DNA of 64,000 nucleotides from Synechococcales cyanobacterium GL140_1_metabinner_5_sub (GCA_025359065.1 JANYHM010000045.1:1-64000); one strand, 5' to 3'; counted from the stretch's first letter, positions 45,433 through 55,944 are shown. The notes: generated from the letters alone by a model not told the origin. A program made the numbers and translations.

Positions 45433-46329
45433 TCAGCCCGTTGTTCGGCAAAGCAGATCGATCGCCTGCTCCACCAAATTAGGAGCTTCGCTATTTAGCC
45501 AAATAATCTCAGGAATCCCCCGAAACCAGGTGCGCTGACGTTTCGCAAACTGGCGGGTATGAAGAATAGTTAGCTCAATTGCCTCTGCTAAACTAATTTT
45601 TCCTTGCAGATATTGGCGCATTTCGGCGTAGCCCAAAGTATCTAAATTAGGCAAATCCCAACCATATTTAGCAATTAAACCTCGCACTTCTTGCTCCCAG
45701 CCCAGCTCAATCATTTGTTTGGCTCGCTGCTGAATGCGCTGTTCTAAACTAGGGCAATCTAGACCAATTTGAATGATTCGATAGTTAGGTGGTGATTCGC
45801 CCTGCTGACTGGTGATTGATCGGCCAGTCACATAAAAAACCTCTAGCGCTCGCAGCGTGCGATTGCGATCATTGCCGTGAATCTTGGTATCTGGATCAAC
45901 TTGGCGCAGCATGGCATAGAGAATGGCTTGATCGATCGCCTCTAACTGCTGACGTAACAGAGGCTGCGGTGCCACCCGAGGAATCTTCATTCCCCGCACG
46001 ATCGACTTGATGTATAAACCAGTTCCACCCACCAACAGGGGGGAAACACCTTTTCGATGAAGAGACCGGATTAAATTTTGCACATTGGTCTGATACTCTG
46101 CTACAGTAAGCATATCAGATGGTTCATGTGTATTAACAAAGTAATGCGGTACTACACTCTGCTCGGCTGCCGTGGGTTTGGCCGTGGCCACATCCATCTC
46201 TCGATATACCTGGCGAGAGTCGGCGCTCAAGATCACACTGTTTAAATGCTGTGCCAGCTTAATTGCTAGCCCAGTTTTACCAGTCGCGGTAGCACCGCAG
46301 ATCACAATCAGAGCAGGAGCGGAAAGCAA
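45433..46329 (-). CDS. miaA: tRNA dimethylallyltransferase
   Basis: 298 residues. The P-loop GATATGKTGLAIKLA is near 12-26, followed by ILSADSRQVYREMDVATAKPT, LLVGGTGLYIKSIVRG and TRQFAKRQRTWFRG near the C-terminus. It adds the isopentenyl group to A37 of tRNAs reading UNN codons. It is divergent from gyrB across 142 bases. Confidence 0.96.
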   Translation of the reverse strand: MLSAPALIVICGATATGKTGLAIKLAQHLNSVILSADSRQVYREMDVATAKPTAAEQSVVPHYFVNTHEPSDMLTVAEYQTNVQNLIRSLHRKGVSPLLVGGTGLYIKSIVRGMKIPRVAPQPLLRQQLEAIDQAILYAMLRQVDPDTKIHGNDRNRTLRALEVFYVTGRSITSQQGESPPNYRIIQIGLDCPSLEQRIQQRAKQMIELGWEQEVRGLIAKYGWDLPNLDTLGYAEMRQYLQGKISLAEAIELTILHTRQFAKRQRTWFRGIPEIIWLNSEAPNLVEQAIDLLCRTTG

Positions 46330-46396
46330 AATCTAGATTCCTATATAGATTTGAAAATATTCTCTAAGCAGTCTAAATGCGTCTGTGACCCTTCTA

Positions 46397-46405
46397 TGAT
46401 ATAAT
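46397..46405 (+). promoter_or_regulatory. gyrB: Extended -10 promoter of gyrB
   Basis: TGATATAAT at 46397-46405 is an extended -10 (TGnTATAAT), placing a transcript start near 46412, about 60 bases before the gyrB ATG. No convincing -35 box lies at 17 bases. A GGAGAG ribosome-binding site is at 46458-46463. Confidence 0.5.
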
Positions 46406-46471
46406 TTTGGTGAGATATTACCTTTTGCTGATTTAGCACGGCTGAAAGTTCATTATTGGAGAGTTAGTCTC

Positions 46472-48427
46472 ATGTCCGAAGATTTTGATGTACAAAGTGG
46501 CGAATACGGAAGTAGCCAAATTAGGGTTCTAGAAGGACTCGAAGCGGTGCGTGTGCGACCAGGGATGTACATTGGTAACACCACATCATTGGGTCTGCAC
46601 CACTTAGTATACGAGGTTGTGGACAACTCGATCGATGAAGCCCTAGCGGGATATTGCAAAAATATTGAAGCTTCGATCAATGCCGACGGTTCCATCACCG
46701 TAGTAGACGATGGACGCGGTATTCCCACCGAGACTCATCCTCAAACCGGGAAGTCTACCCTAGAGACAGTTCTGACTGTGTTACACGCTGGGGGTAAGTT
46801 TGGTGACGGTGGCTACTCAGTATCTGGTGGTTTGCACGGGGTGGGGGTTTCGGTAGTAAACGCCCTTTCTGCAGATTTAGAGGTGAAAGTTTGGCGCGAG
46901 CAAAACATGTACACCCAGAAGTTTTCTAAAGGAATCCCCGTGGGTGGATTGCTAACGGTACCGACCGAGAAAGCCGATCGCACGGGTACTTCGGTAACTT
47001 TTATGCCCGATACCAGCATTTTTACCCATGGTATTGAGTTCGACTACGATATTTTGGCCATTCGCTTTCGGGAGCTGGCCTATTTGAATGCCGGAATCAA
47101 GATTTCTTTTGCCGATCTACGTACTGGCGAAGGATTTACGCCTCGTGAGGAAATTTATCTATATGAAGGTGGCATCAAAGAATATATTAGCCACATCAAT
47201 GAAGACAAGCAGGCTCTACACGAAGAAATTATTTATGTGCAGGGTGTTAAAAACAATGTGCAGGTAGAAGTGGCGCTACAGTGGTGTTCCGATGCTTATA
47301 CCGATAACTTGCTGGGCTTTGCCAACAATATTAAGACTAAGGAGGGCGGTACTCACTTAGAGGGTCTGAAGGCCGTATTGACTCGGACAATTAATTCGAT
47401 CGGGCGCAAGCGCAAGAAGCTCAAAGAGGGTGATTCCAATTTGGGTGGAGAAAATATTCGGGAAGGTTTGACGGCGATCGTGTCGGTGAAGGTGCCGAAT
47501 CCAGAGTTTGAAGGTCAGACTAAGACTAAGCTGGGCAACTCCGAAGTGCGCGGCATTGTGGAGACGATCGTTTCCGAAACTCTCACGGAGTTTTTGGAGT
47601 TCCGCCCCCACATTGCTGATGCCATTTTAGAGAAGGCGCTGCAAGCGTTCAATGCGGCAGAAGCTGCCCGCAGAGCGCGAGATTTAGTCCGTCGTAAGTC
47701 GGTTTTGGAATCTTCGCCCCTACCAGGTAAGTTGGCCGACTGTAGTTCCAAAGACCCCAGTGAATCAGAGATCTTCATCGTGGAAGGCGATTCTGCGGGT
47801 GGCTCAGCCAAGCAAGGGCGCGATCGAAGGACTCAAGCAATTTTGCCACTGCGGGGTAAAATCTTAAACATCGAAAAAACCGATGATGCCAGGATCTACA
47901 AAAACAACGAAGTTCAATCTTTGATTGCTGCTTTAGGACTCGGAGTAAAAGGCGAAGAATTCAACGTTGCCAACCTGCGGTACCACCGGGTATGCCTGAT
48001 GACCGATGCAGACGTAGATGGTGCCCACATTCGTACCTTGCTGTTAACTTTCTTCTATCGCTATCAAAGAGATTTGATCGATCAAGGATTCGTCTATATT
48101 GCTTGTCCACCGCTGTATAAGCTCGAACGAGGTAAAAACCACTTCTATTGCTACAGCGATCGAGAGCTACAAGCTCAGATTGCTACATTCCCCGCTAACG
48201 CTAACTACACTATTCAGCGTTTTAAAGGATTGGGAGAAATGATGCCCCAACAGCTTTGGGATACCACCATGAACCCCGAGACTCGATCGATGAAACGGAT
48301 CGAAATTCAAGATGCCGCAGAAGCCGATCGGATCTTTACTATTCTCATGGGCGATCGAGTAGCTCCCCGCCGGGAATTCATCGAAACCTATGGCTCCAAA
48401 CTCGATATGTCTGAGTTAGATATCTAA
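46472..48427 (+). CDS. gyrB: DNA gyrase subunit B
   Basis: 651 residues, usual for cyanobacteria. The GHKL ATPase shows [34 protein letters not shown] and [15 protein letters not shown]. The TOPRIM domain shows [37 protein letters not shown], and the tail ends with [19 protein letters not shown]. It pairs with GyrA to supercoil DNA. cysW begins on the next base after its stop. Confidence 0.98.
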   Translation: MSEDFDVQSGEYGSSQIRVLEGLEAVRVRPGMYIGNTTSLGLHHLVYEVVDNSIDEALAGYCKNIEASINADGSITVVDDGRGIPTETHPQTGKSTLETVLTVLHAGGKFGDGGYSVSGGLHGVGVSVVNALSADLEVKVWREQNMYTQKFSKGIPVGGLLTVPTEKADRTGTSVTFMPDTSIFTHGIEFDYDILAIRFRELAYLNAGIKISFADLRTGEGFTPREEIYLYEGGIKEYISHINEDKQALHEEIIYVQGVKNNVQVEVALQWCSDAYTDNLLGFANNIKTKEGGTHLEGLKAVLTRTINSIGRKRKKLKEGDSNLGGENIREGLTAIVSVKVPNPEFEGQTKTKLGNSEVRGIVETIVSETLTEFLEFRPHIADAILEKALQAFNAAEAARRARDLVRRKSVLESSPLPGKLADCSSKDPSESEIFIVEGDSAGGSAKQGRDRRTQAILPLRGKILNIEKTDDARIYKNNEVQSLIAALGLGVKGEEFNVANLRYHRVCLMTDADVDGAHIRTLLLTFFYRYQRDLIDQGFVYIACPPLYKLERGKNHFYCYSDRELQAQIATFPANANYTIQRFKGLGEMMPQQLWDTTMNPETRSMKRIEIQDAAEADRIFTILMGDRVAPRREFIETYGSKLDMSELDI

Positions 48428-49252
48428 ATGCAGCGCAACTCTCGCTATCAAGGCTGGATTATTGGGATCGCCATTGGCTACTTAGCCCTAATTATTCTGA
48501 TTCCAGCCAGCAACGTGGTAATTCAGGCTCTCAGTGGCGGTTTGGGGGGCTTAGCCACAGCCTATAGTAACCAAGAGTTTTTACATGCTCTGGGTTTGAC
48601 TCTGGCGATCGCCCTATTGGTATTACCCATAAACATCGTTTTTGGCCTTTCAGCGGCCTGGGTAATTGCCCGCCACCGATTTCCGGGGCGGACATTTTTA
48701 ATTACATTACTAGATCTACCATTTTCGATTTCACCAGTAGTAGTGGGACTGATGATGATCTTGCTCTATGGCAATCGCGGCTGGTTGGGGGGATTCTTTC
48801 AGGCGATCGGTATTCAGATTATCTTTGCTTGGCCTGGAATAATTTTGGCCACTGCTTTTACAACGCTCCCCTTTATCGCCAAAGAAGTAATTCCAGTCCT
48901 AGAAGAAATCGGCACCGAGCAGGAAGAAGCCGCTCGGACTTTGGGAGCTAACGAATGGCAAATATTTTGGCGAGTGACCCTGCCCAATCTGCGTTGGGGT
49001 CTACTCTATGGCATTATTCTTACCAACGCTAGAGCTTTGGGAGAATTTGGAGCGGTATCGGTGGTTTCGGGTAACATTGCTCGTAAAACCCAAACTTTGT
49101 CGTTGTATGTAGAAGATGCCTATAAGCAATATCAAACCCAATCAGCCTTTGCGGCGGCGTTGCTGTTAGCCTTGTTGGGCTTATTGACTTTGGTGGTGCA
49201 AGAATGGGTTACACAGCACAATAATCGCACCACCGAAAAAAACGCGGAATAG
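48428..49252 (+). CDS. cysW: Sulfate ABC transporter permease CysW
   Basis: 274 residues. Six hydrophobic spans and the permease loop EEIGTEQEEAARTLGANEWQIFWRVTLPNLRWGLLYG (EAA motif) identify it; NARALGEFGAVSVVSGNIARKTQTLSLYVED is typical of CysW. It forms the membrane channel with CysT for sulfate/thiosulfate uptake. No cysA, cysT or sbpA is nearby; the gene abuts gyrB with zero spacing, so it is probably read through from the gyrB promoter. Confidence 0.9.
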   Translation: MQRNSRYQGWIIGIAIGYLALIILIPASNVVIQALSGGLGGLATAYSNQEFLHALGLTLAIALLVLPINIVFGLSAAWVIARHRFPGRTFLITLLDLPFSISPVVVGLMMILLYGNRGWLGGFFQAIGIQIIFAWPGIILATAFTTLPFIAKEVIPVLEEIGTEQEEAARTLGANEWQIFWRVTLPNLRWGLLYGIILTNARALGEFGAVSVVSGNIARKTQTLSLYVEDAYKQYQTQSAFAAALLLALLGLLTLVVQEWVTQHNNRTTEKNAE

Positions 49253-49299
49253 ACAAACGGTTGATTTTATTAATATGCTACTTTGTATATGAAATATTC

Positions 49300-50010
49300 C
49301 TAAGCCAATGCCATACCAACAGGCTTAGTAGAAACACTATAAACCGTCATCAAAGACTGAATTAAACCAGTGGCAGCTTTACCGTATTCTTCTACATCAT
49401 CTAATAACTCCACTGCTTCACTGAGGAGCTCTTCTACTTCCTGAATTTTTGGATACTTATTAATAAATTCAATTAGCAAAGCATCTAATAAATGTTGATT
49501 AATTTTGCGAGAATCTAAAAACTCTTCGGGGTGTAAAATCATGTGTAGCATAGTCTTGACCCGCAGGGGGTTAGAATAGCTCATTACTTTTTGACGTAGC
49601 TCAAAGGCATCAAATTCGATCGCTGTTGATTTCACTTCAGGCACAGGTTCTGATGGTTGGGTTGCTCGCAGTTGTTGAGCACCTAGATCATTGGAATACA
49701 ACCGATGAAAATCAGGATAAATTTGGCCTAACGCACTGTAAATAATTTTAGCAATACCCACATATTCTTGGGGCTTATTTACACTTTTCAAGAGAGTAAA
49801 CAGCTTTTCTTTAAGCTGTTCATGGGTATCGATTTCTTTAACTACATACTCAGCAAAATGATAGCAATTAATCGAGTCTAAAAAATCCTTGTTGCGTTCC
49901 CAGCGACCAGTACATAGGCAGTAAAGCATCTTTTTGATTTTTAATGAATCATCATGATGCTCTAGATAGGCTACTATTTGATCGAATATATCCCGATTAA
50001 TGATGTTCAT
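49300..50010 (-). CDS. Unidentified helical soluble protein
   Basis: 236 residues. It is rich in helix-forming residues and looks like two similar halves: FDQIVAYLEHHDDSLKIKKMLYCLCTGRWERNKDFLDSINCYHF at the start and LRQKVMSYSNPLRVKTMLHMILHPEEFLDSRKINQHLL later, each followed by a helical segment. This internal duplication is visible by eye (xIVxYxxxxLxIKxML). I do not recognise a named family; no membrane span or catalytic motif is present. Confidence 0.6.
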   Translation of the reverse strand: MNIINRDIFDQIVAYLEHHDDSLKIKKMLYCLCTGRWERNKDFLDSINCYHFAEYVVKEIDTHEQLKEKLFTLLKSVNKPQEYVGIAKIIYSALGQIYPDFHRLYSNDLGAQQLRATQPSEPVPEVKSTAIEFDAFELRQKVMSYSNPLRVKTMLHMILHPEEFLDSRKINQHLLDALLIEFINKYPKIQEVEELLSEAVELLDDVEEYGKAATGLIQSLMTVYSVSTKPVGMALA

Positions 50011-50080
50011 ACGAGCTGGGTATTGGCAGAAAAATTAATAGCAGAATGTGAAGATGAAACGCAATTTAAGATTTGGCACC

Positions 50081-52819
50081 TTAAGATTTAGAACCAGCCG
50101 GAAAGATATTTTGCAGAGCTTGGTTAAGAGTCTCGGCCATACTAATCCGATCGCGGTAGACCACAATTACTCGTCCTAAGGTAGGTAGAGAGTTTTGTTG
50201 GGCTTCCAGGTATAGAGGTTCCACGTATAGCAGCGAACTTTCAATGGGAATCACCAGCAGATTGCCTTTAACAGCGCTCATGCCCTGGCGGTTCCATAGC
50301 CCAATTTGCTGCGATATCGCTGGATCTTGGTCGATTAGCGATTCGATCTGTTCGGTGCCATAGACTAGCTGCTGCTTCGGAAATTGGTAAAGCAATAGCT
50401 TTCCATATTGTTCCCCGTCTGATCGCGCAGCTAACCAGGCAATTAAATTAGTTCGTTGGTTGGGAGTAAATGGTGAAAGTAACAAAAACTCTTCATCAGA
50501 AGCCGTGGGCAGCTTGGTAATTACATAGTATGGCTGAACGGCCTGAGATTTACCTCCGTAAATTTCCTGGGGTATTTGCCAAAGGTCTTCACGATTATAA
50601 AAAACCTGCGGATCCTGCATGTGGTAAGTACGTAGTCGATCGGACTGAATCTGGAACAGATCGGTAGGATAACGGAGATGTTCACGCAGACTGGGGGGCA
50701 TATTTTTTAGGGGCTGCCACATTTCTGGAAGAATTTTGCGCCAGGTTTGTAAAATAGGATCTTGCTGGTCACTAACGTAAAAGTGGGTGCTGCCATCGTA
50801 GGCATCGATCGATATTTTTACTGAATTACGAATGTAGTTGAATTGTCCCCTGCCCGGATCTGAATATGGATAGCGACTACTATAAGTGTAGCCATCTAGA
50901 ATCCAATACAGGCGATTAGCCGCAGCTTGGGGCGATTTGGCAATTGCTAGATAAGGATCTTGGTCCAGAAGCAGCCAAGGCGTTAGCTTTTGTACTCGAT
51001 CGACAATAGATCTATGCAATAAAAGCTGGGTTTGGGTGGTAAAGTTTTTGGTGAACAATACCTCCCAGTCTTGAAGGTAACGCGCTCCAATCCAACGTCG
51101 CCACCAGCTATCCATGGTGATTCCGCCTTGGCCGCTGTAGAAATTGTAAGTATTATCACTGCCTCGGGGATAGTCTAGTTCTGGCACTGCCGAAGGCGCA
51201 AAAGTGTAGTTATCGGTAATTTCACCATAGTAAATTCGCGGCTCGGCCACCGAAATTGCTGGTGCAGGTACTGGCAGTTTACTGTTGCCAATGTCTTTGA
51301 CTAAATAATCTGGCAGTCCACCAGGAGCGGCACGGTTGACAGGGCTGACGGTAAAACCATAGCCGTGAGTGTAGACCAAGTGGCGGTTGATCCAGGTTTG
51401 GGCTTTTTCAGTCAGATTTTGACTATCGATTTCTCGGGCAGAAAGGATAACTTGCTGTAAGTCTTTGTTAATGGGATAGCGATCGATGTCAGCATTGGCA
51501 AATTTATAGTAGGGGCGAATTTGCTGGAGCTGTCGGTTGCTCTGGAGCAAGGGGCGAGCATCCCATAATCGAATATTTTTGATGGTGGCTTGGTTGTTAG
51601 CAATATCTTGGGCAGTGAGGTTGCCGCTAGGATCGAAGGTTTGGATATCAATTTGATCCAAGGCAAAGGCTTGACGAGTAAAGGCGATGTTGCGCTGAAT
51701 GTATGGTTTTTCGATCGCTAGTTCGTTTGGTGAAACCATCCCCCGCTGAATCAACAGCGGCAGACTAAGTGCCAAAGATCCAATACCCAGCAAAGGTAGC
51801 CAAAACCGCCGAGGGATTCTCCAAAAACCGGCTAGTTTCGCTGTTAATCGCCAGATGCCCAATGCCCAGAGCCAGCAACTAATGCCAATGATGCAGTTGA
51901 CCGTCAGGAACAAGTTATAAATTGGCAAATATCCCCATAAATCGGCATAGCCCGCTCCATACACTACACCCCGCTGAGAATACAGCAGTTGATAGCGGGC
52001 TAAAGAAAAATGCTGGGCGATCGACCAAGCCACAGCACCAGCCAAAAAAGCTAAGTGACGATGTTGATGCAACGGCAGTTTACCAATCCAACCATCGCTG
52101 ATGTGGGGACGAAGATAGATGAGAGCGGTGGTGGCTAAGGCAGCCAAGGAAAGACTCAGGGCAAATTGATCGGTTAATTCTTGCAGCGGAAGCTGAAAAA
52201 TATAAAAGCCAATATCTCGATCGAATACTGGTTCCCGTCGCTGAAAAGGAGTGGCTGCGAAAGCAGGTAAAACCTGCTGCCAATGGTTTGCCCAAAAATA
52301 GCCCCAACCCATGCTAGTTGTTACAATTAAGGGCGCAATGACTGGTATTGGGCGAAGAATGGTGGCGATCGAGCAGCTAATTATCAAAGCTAGCCAGAGA
52401 ACTTTGGGGATTGGCCAGGTTGCCCAGAGAGGATAAAGAGTGGCTGTAGCTGTTAAAGTGCCGGTGGCGATCAATAAAATCAGTAAGATCACTAACCGCG
52501 AGGGTGGTGGCTGTTTATCGGCCAAAGGTGATGCTGTCAGTGGAACTCTCGGGGAAAGTGTCAGGTTTTCTAATTGCCAGCGTTTGCTATAGATGTAATT
52601 AGCTACCAACCAGAGACCAGACAAACTGCTGCCCAAAATTGCCAACCAAGTTTTAGCTTGAATCTGACGCTGCCAGTTTTGTAGATATCCAACCGAGCTA
52701 AACCACCATTGATCAATTTGTAGGATGGAGATCGATCGATCAAGTACTCCCAATCCAATTAGGAGCAAGATAATCCAAATTAGCCAAGTTTTAACGCTGT
52801 TTTTTTCCGGCTGCTTCAT
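50081..52819 (-). CDS. UPF0182 membrane protein
   Basis: 912 residues. Around seven spans occupy residues 10-330 (TWLIWIILLLIGLGVLD and others), with FQRREPVFDRDIGFYIFQLPL between them. A large extracytoplasmic part follows with the family markers PYIQRNIAFTRQAF, WDARPLLQSNRQLQQIRPYY and YTHGYGFTVSPVN. The function of UPF0182 proteins is unknown. Its start overlaps the end of moaE by 4 bases. Confidence 0.92.
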   Translation of the reverse strand: MKQPEKNSVKTWLIWIILLLIGLGVLDRSISILQIDQWWFSSVGYLQNWQRQIQAKTWLAILGSSLSGLWLVANYIYSKRWQLENLTLSPRVPLTASPLADKQPPPSRLVILLILLIATGTLTATATLYPLWATWPIPKVLWLALIISCSIATILRPIPVIAPLIVTTSMGWGYFWANHWQQVLPAFAATPFQRREPVFDRDIGFYIFQLPLQELTDQFALSLSLAALATTALIYLRPHISDGWIGKLPLHQHRHLAFLAGAVAWSIAQHFSLARYQLLYSQRGVVYGAGYADLWGYLPIYNLFLTVNCIIGISCWLWALGIWRLTAKLAGFWRIPRRFWLPLLGIGSLALSLPLLIQRGMVSPNELAIEKPYIQRNIAFTRQAFALDQIDIQTFDPSGNLTAQDIANNQATIKNIRLWDARPLLQSNRQLQQIRPYYKFANADIDRYPINKDLQQVILSAREIDSQNLTEKAQTWINRHLVYTHGYGFTVSPVNRAAPGGLPDYLVKDIGNSKLPVPAPAISVAEPRIYYGEITDNYTFAPSAVPELDYPRGSDNTYNFYSGQGGITMDSWWRRWIGARYLQDWEVLFTKNFTTQTQLLLHRSIVDRVQKLTPWLLLDQDPYLAIAKSPQAAANRLYWILDGYTYSSRYPYSDPGRGQFNYIRNSVKISIDAYDGSTHFYVSDQQDPILQTWRKILPEMWQPLKNMPPSLREHLRYPTDLFQIQSDRLRTYHMQDPQVFYNREDLWQIPQEIYGGKSQAVQPYYVITKLPTASDEEFLLLSPFTPNQRTNLIAWLAARSDGEQYGKLLLYQFPKQQLVYGTEQIESLIDQDPAISQQIGLWNRQGMSAVKGNLLVIPIESSLLYVEPLYLEAQQNSLPTLGRVIVVYRDRISMAETLNQALQNIFPAGSKS

Positions 52820-53262
52820 GGCTGATGCTGTTCTTCACAGGCTCCGATGCTTACCCAGCTACTGCTGCCATCGCTCCAATGTTCTTTTTTCCAAATGGGG
52901 GCTTGGTGTTTGAGGGTATCGATCGCGTATTGGCAAGCGGCAAAGGCTTCGCCTCGGTGGGGTGCCCCTACGGCAATAAGAACGCTGATTTCGCCGACGC
53001 GCAGTTTACCGACTCGATGATGAATGACGGTGCGGGTGACGATCGGCCATTTTTGGCCAACTTCGTTGGCAATTTGTGCAAAGACCCTCAAAGCCATTGG
53101 TTCATAGGCTTGATATTCTAGGTACTCTACTGGCCGCCCCTCGGTTTGGTTGCGCACCATGCCGCTCATGACGACCACTGCTCCGTTGGCACCGTTATCG
53201 GCGAGTTCGTAGACTTCTTGAAGTTCGATCGGGGCAAAGCAAATTTTGAAGTCGGTGGTCAT
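52816..53262 (-). CDS. moaE: Molybdopterin synthase catalytic subunit
   Basis: 148 residues. VVVMSGMVRNQTEGRPVEYLEYQAYEPMA, then HHRVGKLRVGEISVLIAVGAPHRGEAF and KHQAPIWKKEHW with the catalytic Lys are MoaE signatures. With MoaD it inserts sulfur into precursor Z to make molybdopterin, needed for example by nitrate reductase. moaD is not adjacent. It overlaps the UPF0182 gene by 4 bases and may be coupled to it. Confidence 0.95.
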   Translation of the reverse strand: MTTDFKICFAPIELQEVYELADNGANGAVVVMSGMVRNQTEGRPVEYLEYQAYEPMALRVFAQIANEVGQKWPIVTRTVIHHRVGKLRVGEISVLIAVGAPHRGEAFAACQYAIDTLKHQAPIWKKEHWSDGSSSWVSIGACEEQHQP

Positions 53263-53317
53263 GGGCAGATCCTTTGGCGATTTTCAGATCTTAATAGTTA
53301 TTGTGCTTAATATCGGT

Positions 53318-54664
53318 TCACTTTAAATGTTGTAAACAAAGCTGCCTAAAGTCATCACCCCGTTCTTCAAAGCTGCGATATTGATCGAAGCTGGCACAGG
53401 CCGGAGACAGCAACACCACCTTAGCGCCATGTTGCTGCGCTAACTCAGCTGATCGAGACACTGCCCTAGCCATGGTTTCCACAATCTCAAATTGATCAAA
53501 TCCTACTGCCTTTAATTGTTCAGCAAACTGCTCCGCCGCCACCCCAATTAACAGCACTGCTGCCGCTTTTTGTTTAATGATCTTCATCCAGCCTTGATTA
53601 TCACCTTCTTTGGGATCCCCACCAGCAATCAAAATTGCCGGTGCTTCTACTGCATTTAAGCCCACTTCTGCCGCATCATAATTGGTGGCTTTACTGTCAT
53701 TAATGTATTTCACACCCTGATGAGTGCAGATATATTCTAGCCGGTGGCTTACTCCCGAAAAACTGCTTACCGCTCGTTGAATCGCCTCAGCTTCGACTCC
53801 CGCCAATCTGGCAGCAGCCACTGCCATCAACAGGTTTTGGCGGTTGTGATCTCCGGGCATCTGCAAGTCTTTGAGGGGCATAATTTGCTCCCCTTGCCAC
53901 ACCACCCAGCCATCAGCAATCCAAGTGCCCCATTGAGGGTTGGCAGGTAATCGATCGACTCCTGCTACGCTAGTCCAATGTGCCTGTGGCCAATCTTTCA
54001 CCCTGCTAACTAAGTAAGGATCATCACCGTTTAGAATTTGGACTTCAGAGTTTTTTAACAGCTTAGATTTGATCTCATAGTAATTTTCTAAGGTTTTGTG
54101 ACGAGCCAAATGGTCGGCAGTAAAAGTCGTGAAAACTCCAATCCGGGGGTTTAAGGTACTAATCGACTCTATTTGATAACTGCTGATTTCACCAATAATC
54201 CACTGAGGCTTTTCAGGCCGTAAGGCAATTTCGCAGGCGGCCAGACCAATGTTGCCACAGGCCGGAGCATCGAGTCCGGCAGCCTGAAAGATCGCGGCAG
54301 TGATCGATGTAACGGTAGTCTTACCGTTGGTGCCAGTGATGCCTATCCAAGGAATATCTTTTAGCTCTCGCCAAGCCAGCTCCAATTCACCGATCGTCTC
54401 GATGCCCATTTCTCGCGCTTTGACCAAGGCAGAAAGATCCCAAGGTACTCCGGGGCTGACTACTACTAGCTGGGTGTCGGGGCTGGGCTGAAAGCTGTCG
54501 CCAAGTTTGACGGTAATGTTCAGATCAGCGATTTGTTCTTTGAGCTTAAGCAGGTTCTCGCTTTGCCCTCGATCGCTGATAGTGACGGCATAGCCCTGCT
54601 TTTGTAAAATTTTGGCACCAGCAATGCCCGATCGACCCAGACCAATAATTGTAGAAGCTAGCAT
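53318..54664 (-). CDS. murD: UDP-N-acetylmuramoyl-L-alanine:D-glutamate ligase
   Basis: About 448 residues from the ATG at 54664 (MLASTIIGLGRSG); a GTG at 54673 adds three. The ATP loop WIGITGTNGKTTVTSI, then FTTFTADHLARHKTLENYYEIKSKLL, SHRLEYICTHQGVKYINDSKATN and LSPACASFDQYRSFEERGDDFRQL at the end are MurD motifs. It adds D-glutamate to the muramyl peptide in the cytoplasm. It follows moaE in orientation but is separated by 55 bases. Confidence 0.97.
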   Translation of the reverse strand: MLASTIIGLGRSGIAGAKILQKQGYAVTISDRGQSENLLKLKEQIADLNITVKLGDSFQPSPDTQLVVVSPGVPWDLSALVKAREMGIETIGELELAWRELKDIPWIGITGTNGKTTVTSITAAIFQAAGLDAPACGNIGLAACEIALRPEKPQWIIGEISSYQIESISTLNPRIGVFTTFTADHLARHKTLENYYEIKSKLLKNSEVQILNGDDPYLVSRVKDWPQAHWTSVAGVDRLPANPQWGTWIADGWVVWQGEQIMPLKDLQMPGDHNRQNLLMAVAAARLAGVEAEAIQRAVSSFSGVSHRLEYICTHQGVKYINDSKATNYDAAEVGLNAVEAPAILIAGGDPKEGDNQGWMKIIKQKAAAVLLIGVAAEQFAEQLKAVGFDQFEIVETMARAVSRSAELAQQHGAKVVLLSPACASFDQYRSFEERGDDFRQLCLQHLK

Positions 54665-54783
54665 ATGCACCACTCGAAAAATATCACAATTATCATAGCC
54701 GACGATTCGCCTTCGGCAATGAGTAAATAACTTAAGCTAGTAATACCTAAAGTTAGAAAGCCAAACTGCGAGGATTTTGAAAA

Positions 54784-55566
54784 ATGTCTTTTTATCGAGG
54801 TCAAACAGCCCTCATTACCGGTGCTTCCGGCGGCTTAGGAGCCACCTTCGCCCAAGAACTGGCAGCCAGAGGCGCAAATACCATTTTGGTAGCCCGATCG
54901 GCTGACAAACTGCAAGCTCTAGCCAGCGAATTGACTGCCAAATATCAGCAGCGCAATGATGTCATCGCCCTAGACCTAGCTCCTTCTGGAGCAGCATCTA
55001 TCTTGGCAACAAAAGTAGCCGATTTAGGATTACAAGTAGACTTGTTGATCAACAATGCGGGATTTGCCACCTATGGCAACTTTGAAACCATCAATCTCCA
55101 GCGAGATCGAGACCAAATATTGCTCAACATTGCCACCTTGGTAGATCTCTGCCATATTTTTATTCCTCAAATGCTAGAACGCAAATCTGGCAGCATTATC
55201 AACCTTTCCTCGGTAGTAGGCTTTCAGCCGGTGCCATACATGACAGTTTATGCTGCTAGCAAAGCCTTTGTTCTGTCCTTTAGTGAAGGTCTTTGGGCAG
55301 AATATGGCGATCGAGGAATTCGAGTGCTGGCTCTTTGTCCTGGTGCCACCGCCACCTCTTTTCATGAAGCAGCCGGTCAACCAGTGCCCGATCGAATCTC
55401 CACTCCCGAAGAAGTAGTCAAAGCGGGCTTAAAGGCTTTAGAACGCCAGCAAAGCTATGTGATTCCAGGCTGGATGAATTTCTTTTTGTCTGGAATTGTG
55501 CCCCGCTTGCTGCCCCGTCAGATGACTACCCTGGTAGCCAAAAAGATGATGAAGCCTAAAAAATAG
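54784..55566 (+). CDS. Short-chain dehydrogenase/reductase
   Basis: 260 residues. The NAD(P) loop TGASGGLGATFAQELA is near 12-27, LLINNAGFATYG the NNAG motif, and the catalytic Ser and YxxxK are in INLSSVVGFQPVPYMTVYAASKAF. Active-site residues are all present. The C-terminal hydrophobic patch (FLSGIVPRLLPRQM) resembles the ketoacyl/sterol-type SDR family that associates with membranes. The substrate is unknown. It is divergent from murD. Confidence 0.88.
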   Translation: MSFYRGQTALITGASGGLGATFAQELAARGANTILVARSADKLQALASELTAKYQQRNDVIALDLAPSGAASILATKVADLGLQVDLLINNAGFATYGNFETINLQRDRDQILLNIATLVDLCHIFIPQMLERKSGSIINLSSVVGFQPVPYMTVYAASKAFVLSFSEGLWAEYGDRGIRVLALCPGATATSFHEAAGQPVPDRISTPEEVVKAGLKALERQQSYVIPGWMNFFLSGIVPRLLPRQMTTLVAKKMMKPKK

Positions 55567-55611
55567 CCCAGAATTTAATGAAAGCAATATCCTGAGCTAA
55601 ACTTTAATCAC

Positions 55612-55944
55612 TTAATGCTGATACTCTAATTCTCGGGCTGACCCATCCTCCACAACGTTAATTGTTGCTCCTAAAGGCGGCTCAGGTAGACCTTCAATTT
55701 CTAGACGGATGCAAGGGATCCGATCGGCAATCACAGCACTTGCCATGAAACCAGTATGTATTTCCAAATAGGCATTCATTGGAGCTTCAAAAACCAAATG
55801 TTGTCCAGGAAAAGCGACTCGCTCAAAATACCAATTATCTATATTGGTAATTCTGGCAATTTGCACTTTACTACTGGCATTGATATAGCAACAGCAGATC
55901 GGATCAGAGCGATCGGTGGGGATAGGATCAAGTATTTGTGACAT
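55612..55944 (-). CDS. DUF1830 cyanobacterial protein
   Basis: 110 residues from the ATG at 55944 (MSQILDPIPTDRSDP). The strand-rich domain CCYINASSKVQIARITNIDNWYFERVAFPGQHLVFEAP with LEIHTG is the DUF1830 signature, found almost only in cyanobacteria. Function is unknown. The gene is single and convergent with the SDR gene, 45 bases apart. Confidence 0.85.
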   Translation of the reverse strand: MSQILDPIPTDRSDPICCCYINASSKVQIARITNIDNWYFERVAFPGQHLVFEAPMNAYLEIHTGFMASAVIADRIPCIRLEIEGLPEPPLGATINVVEDGSARELEYQH

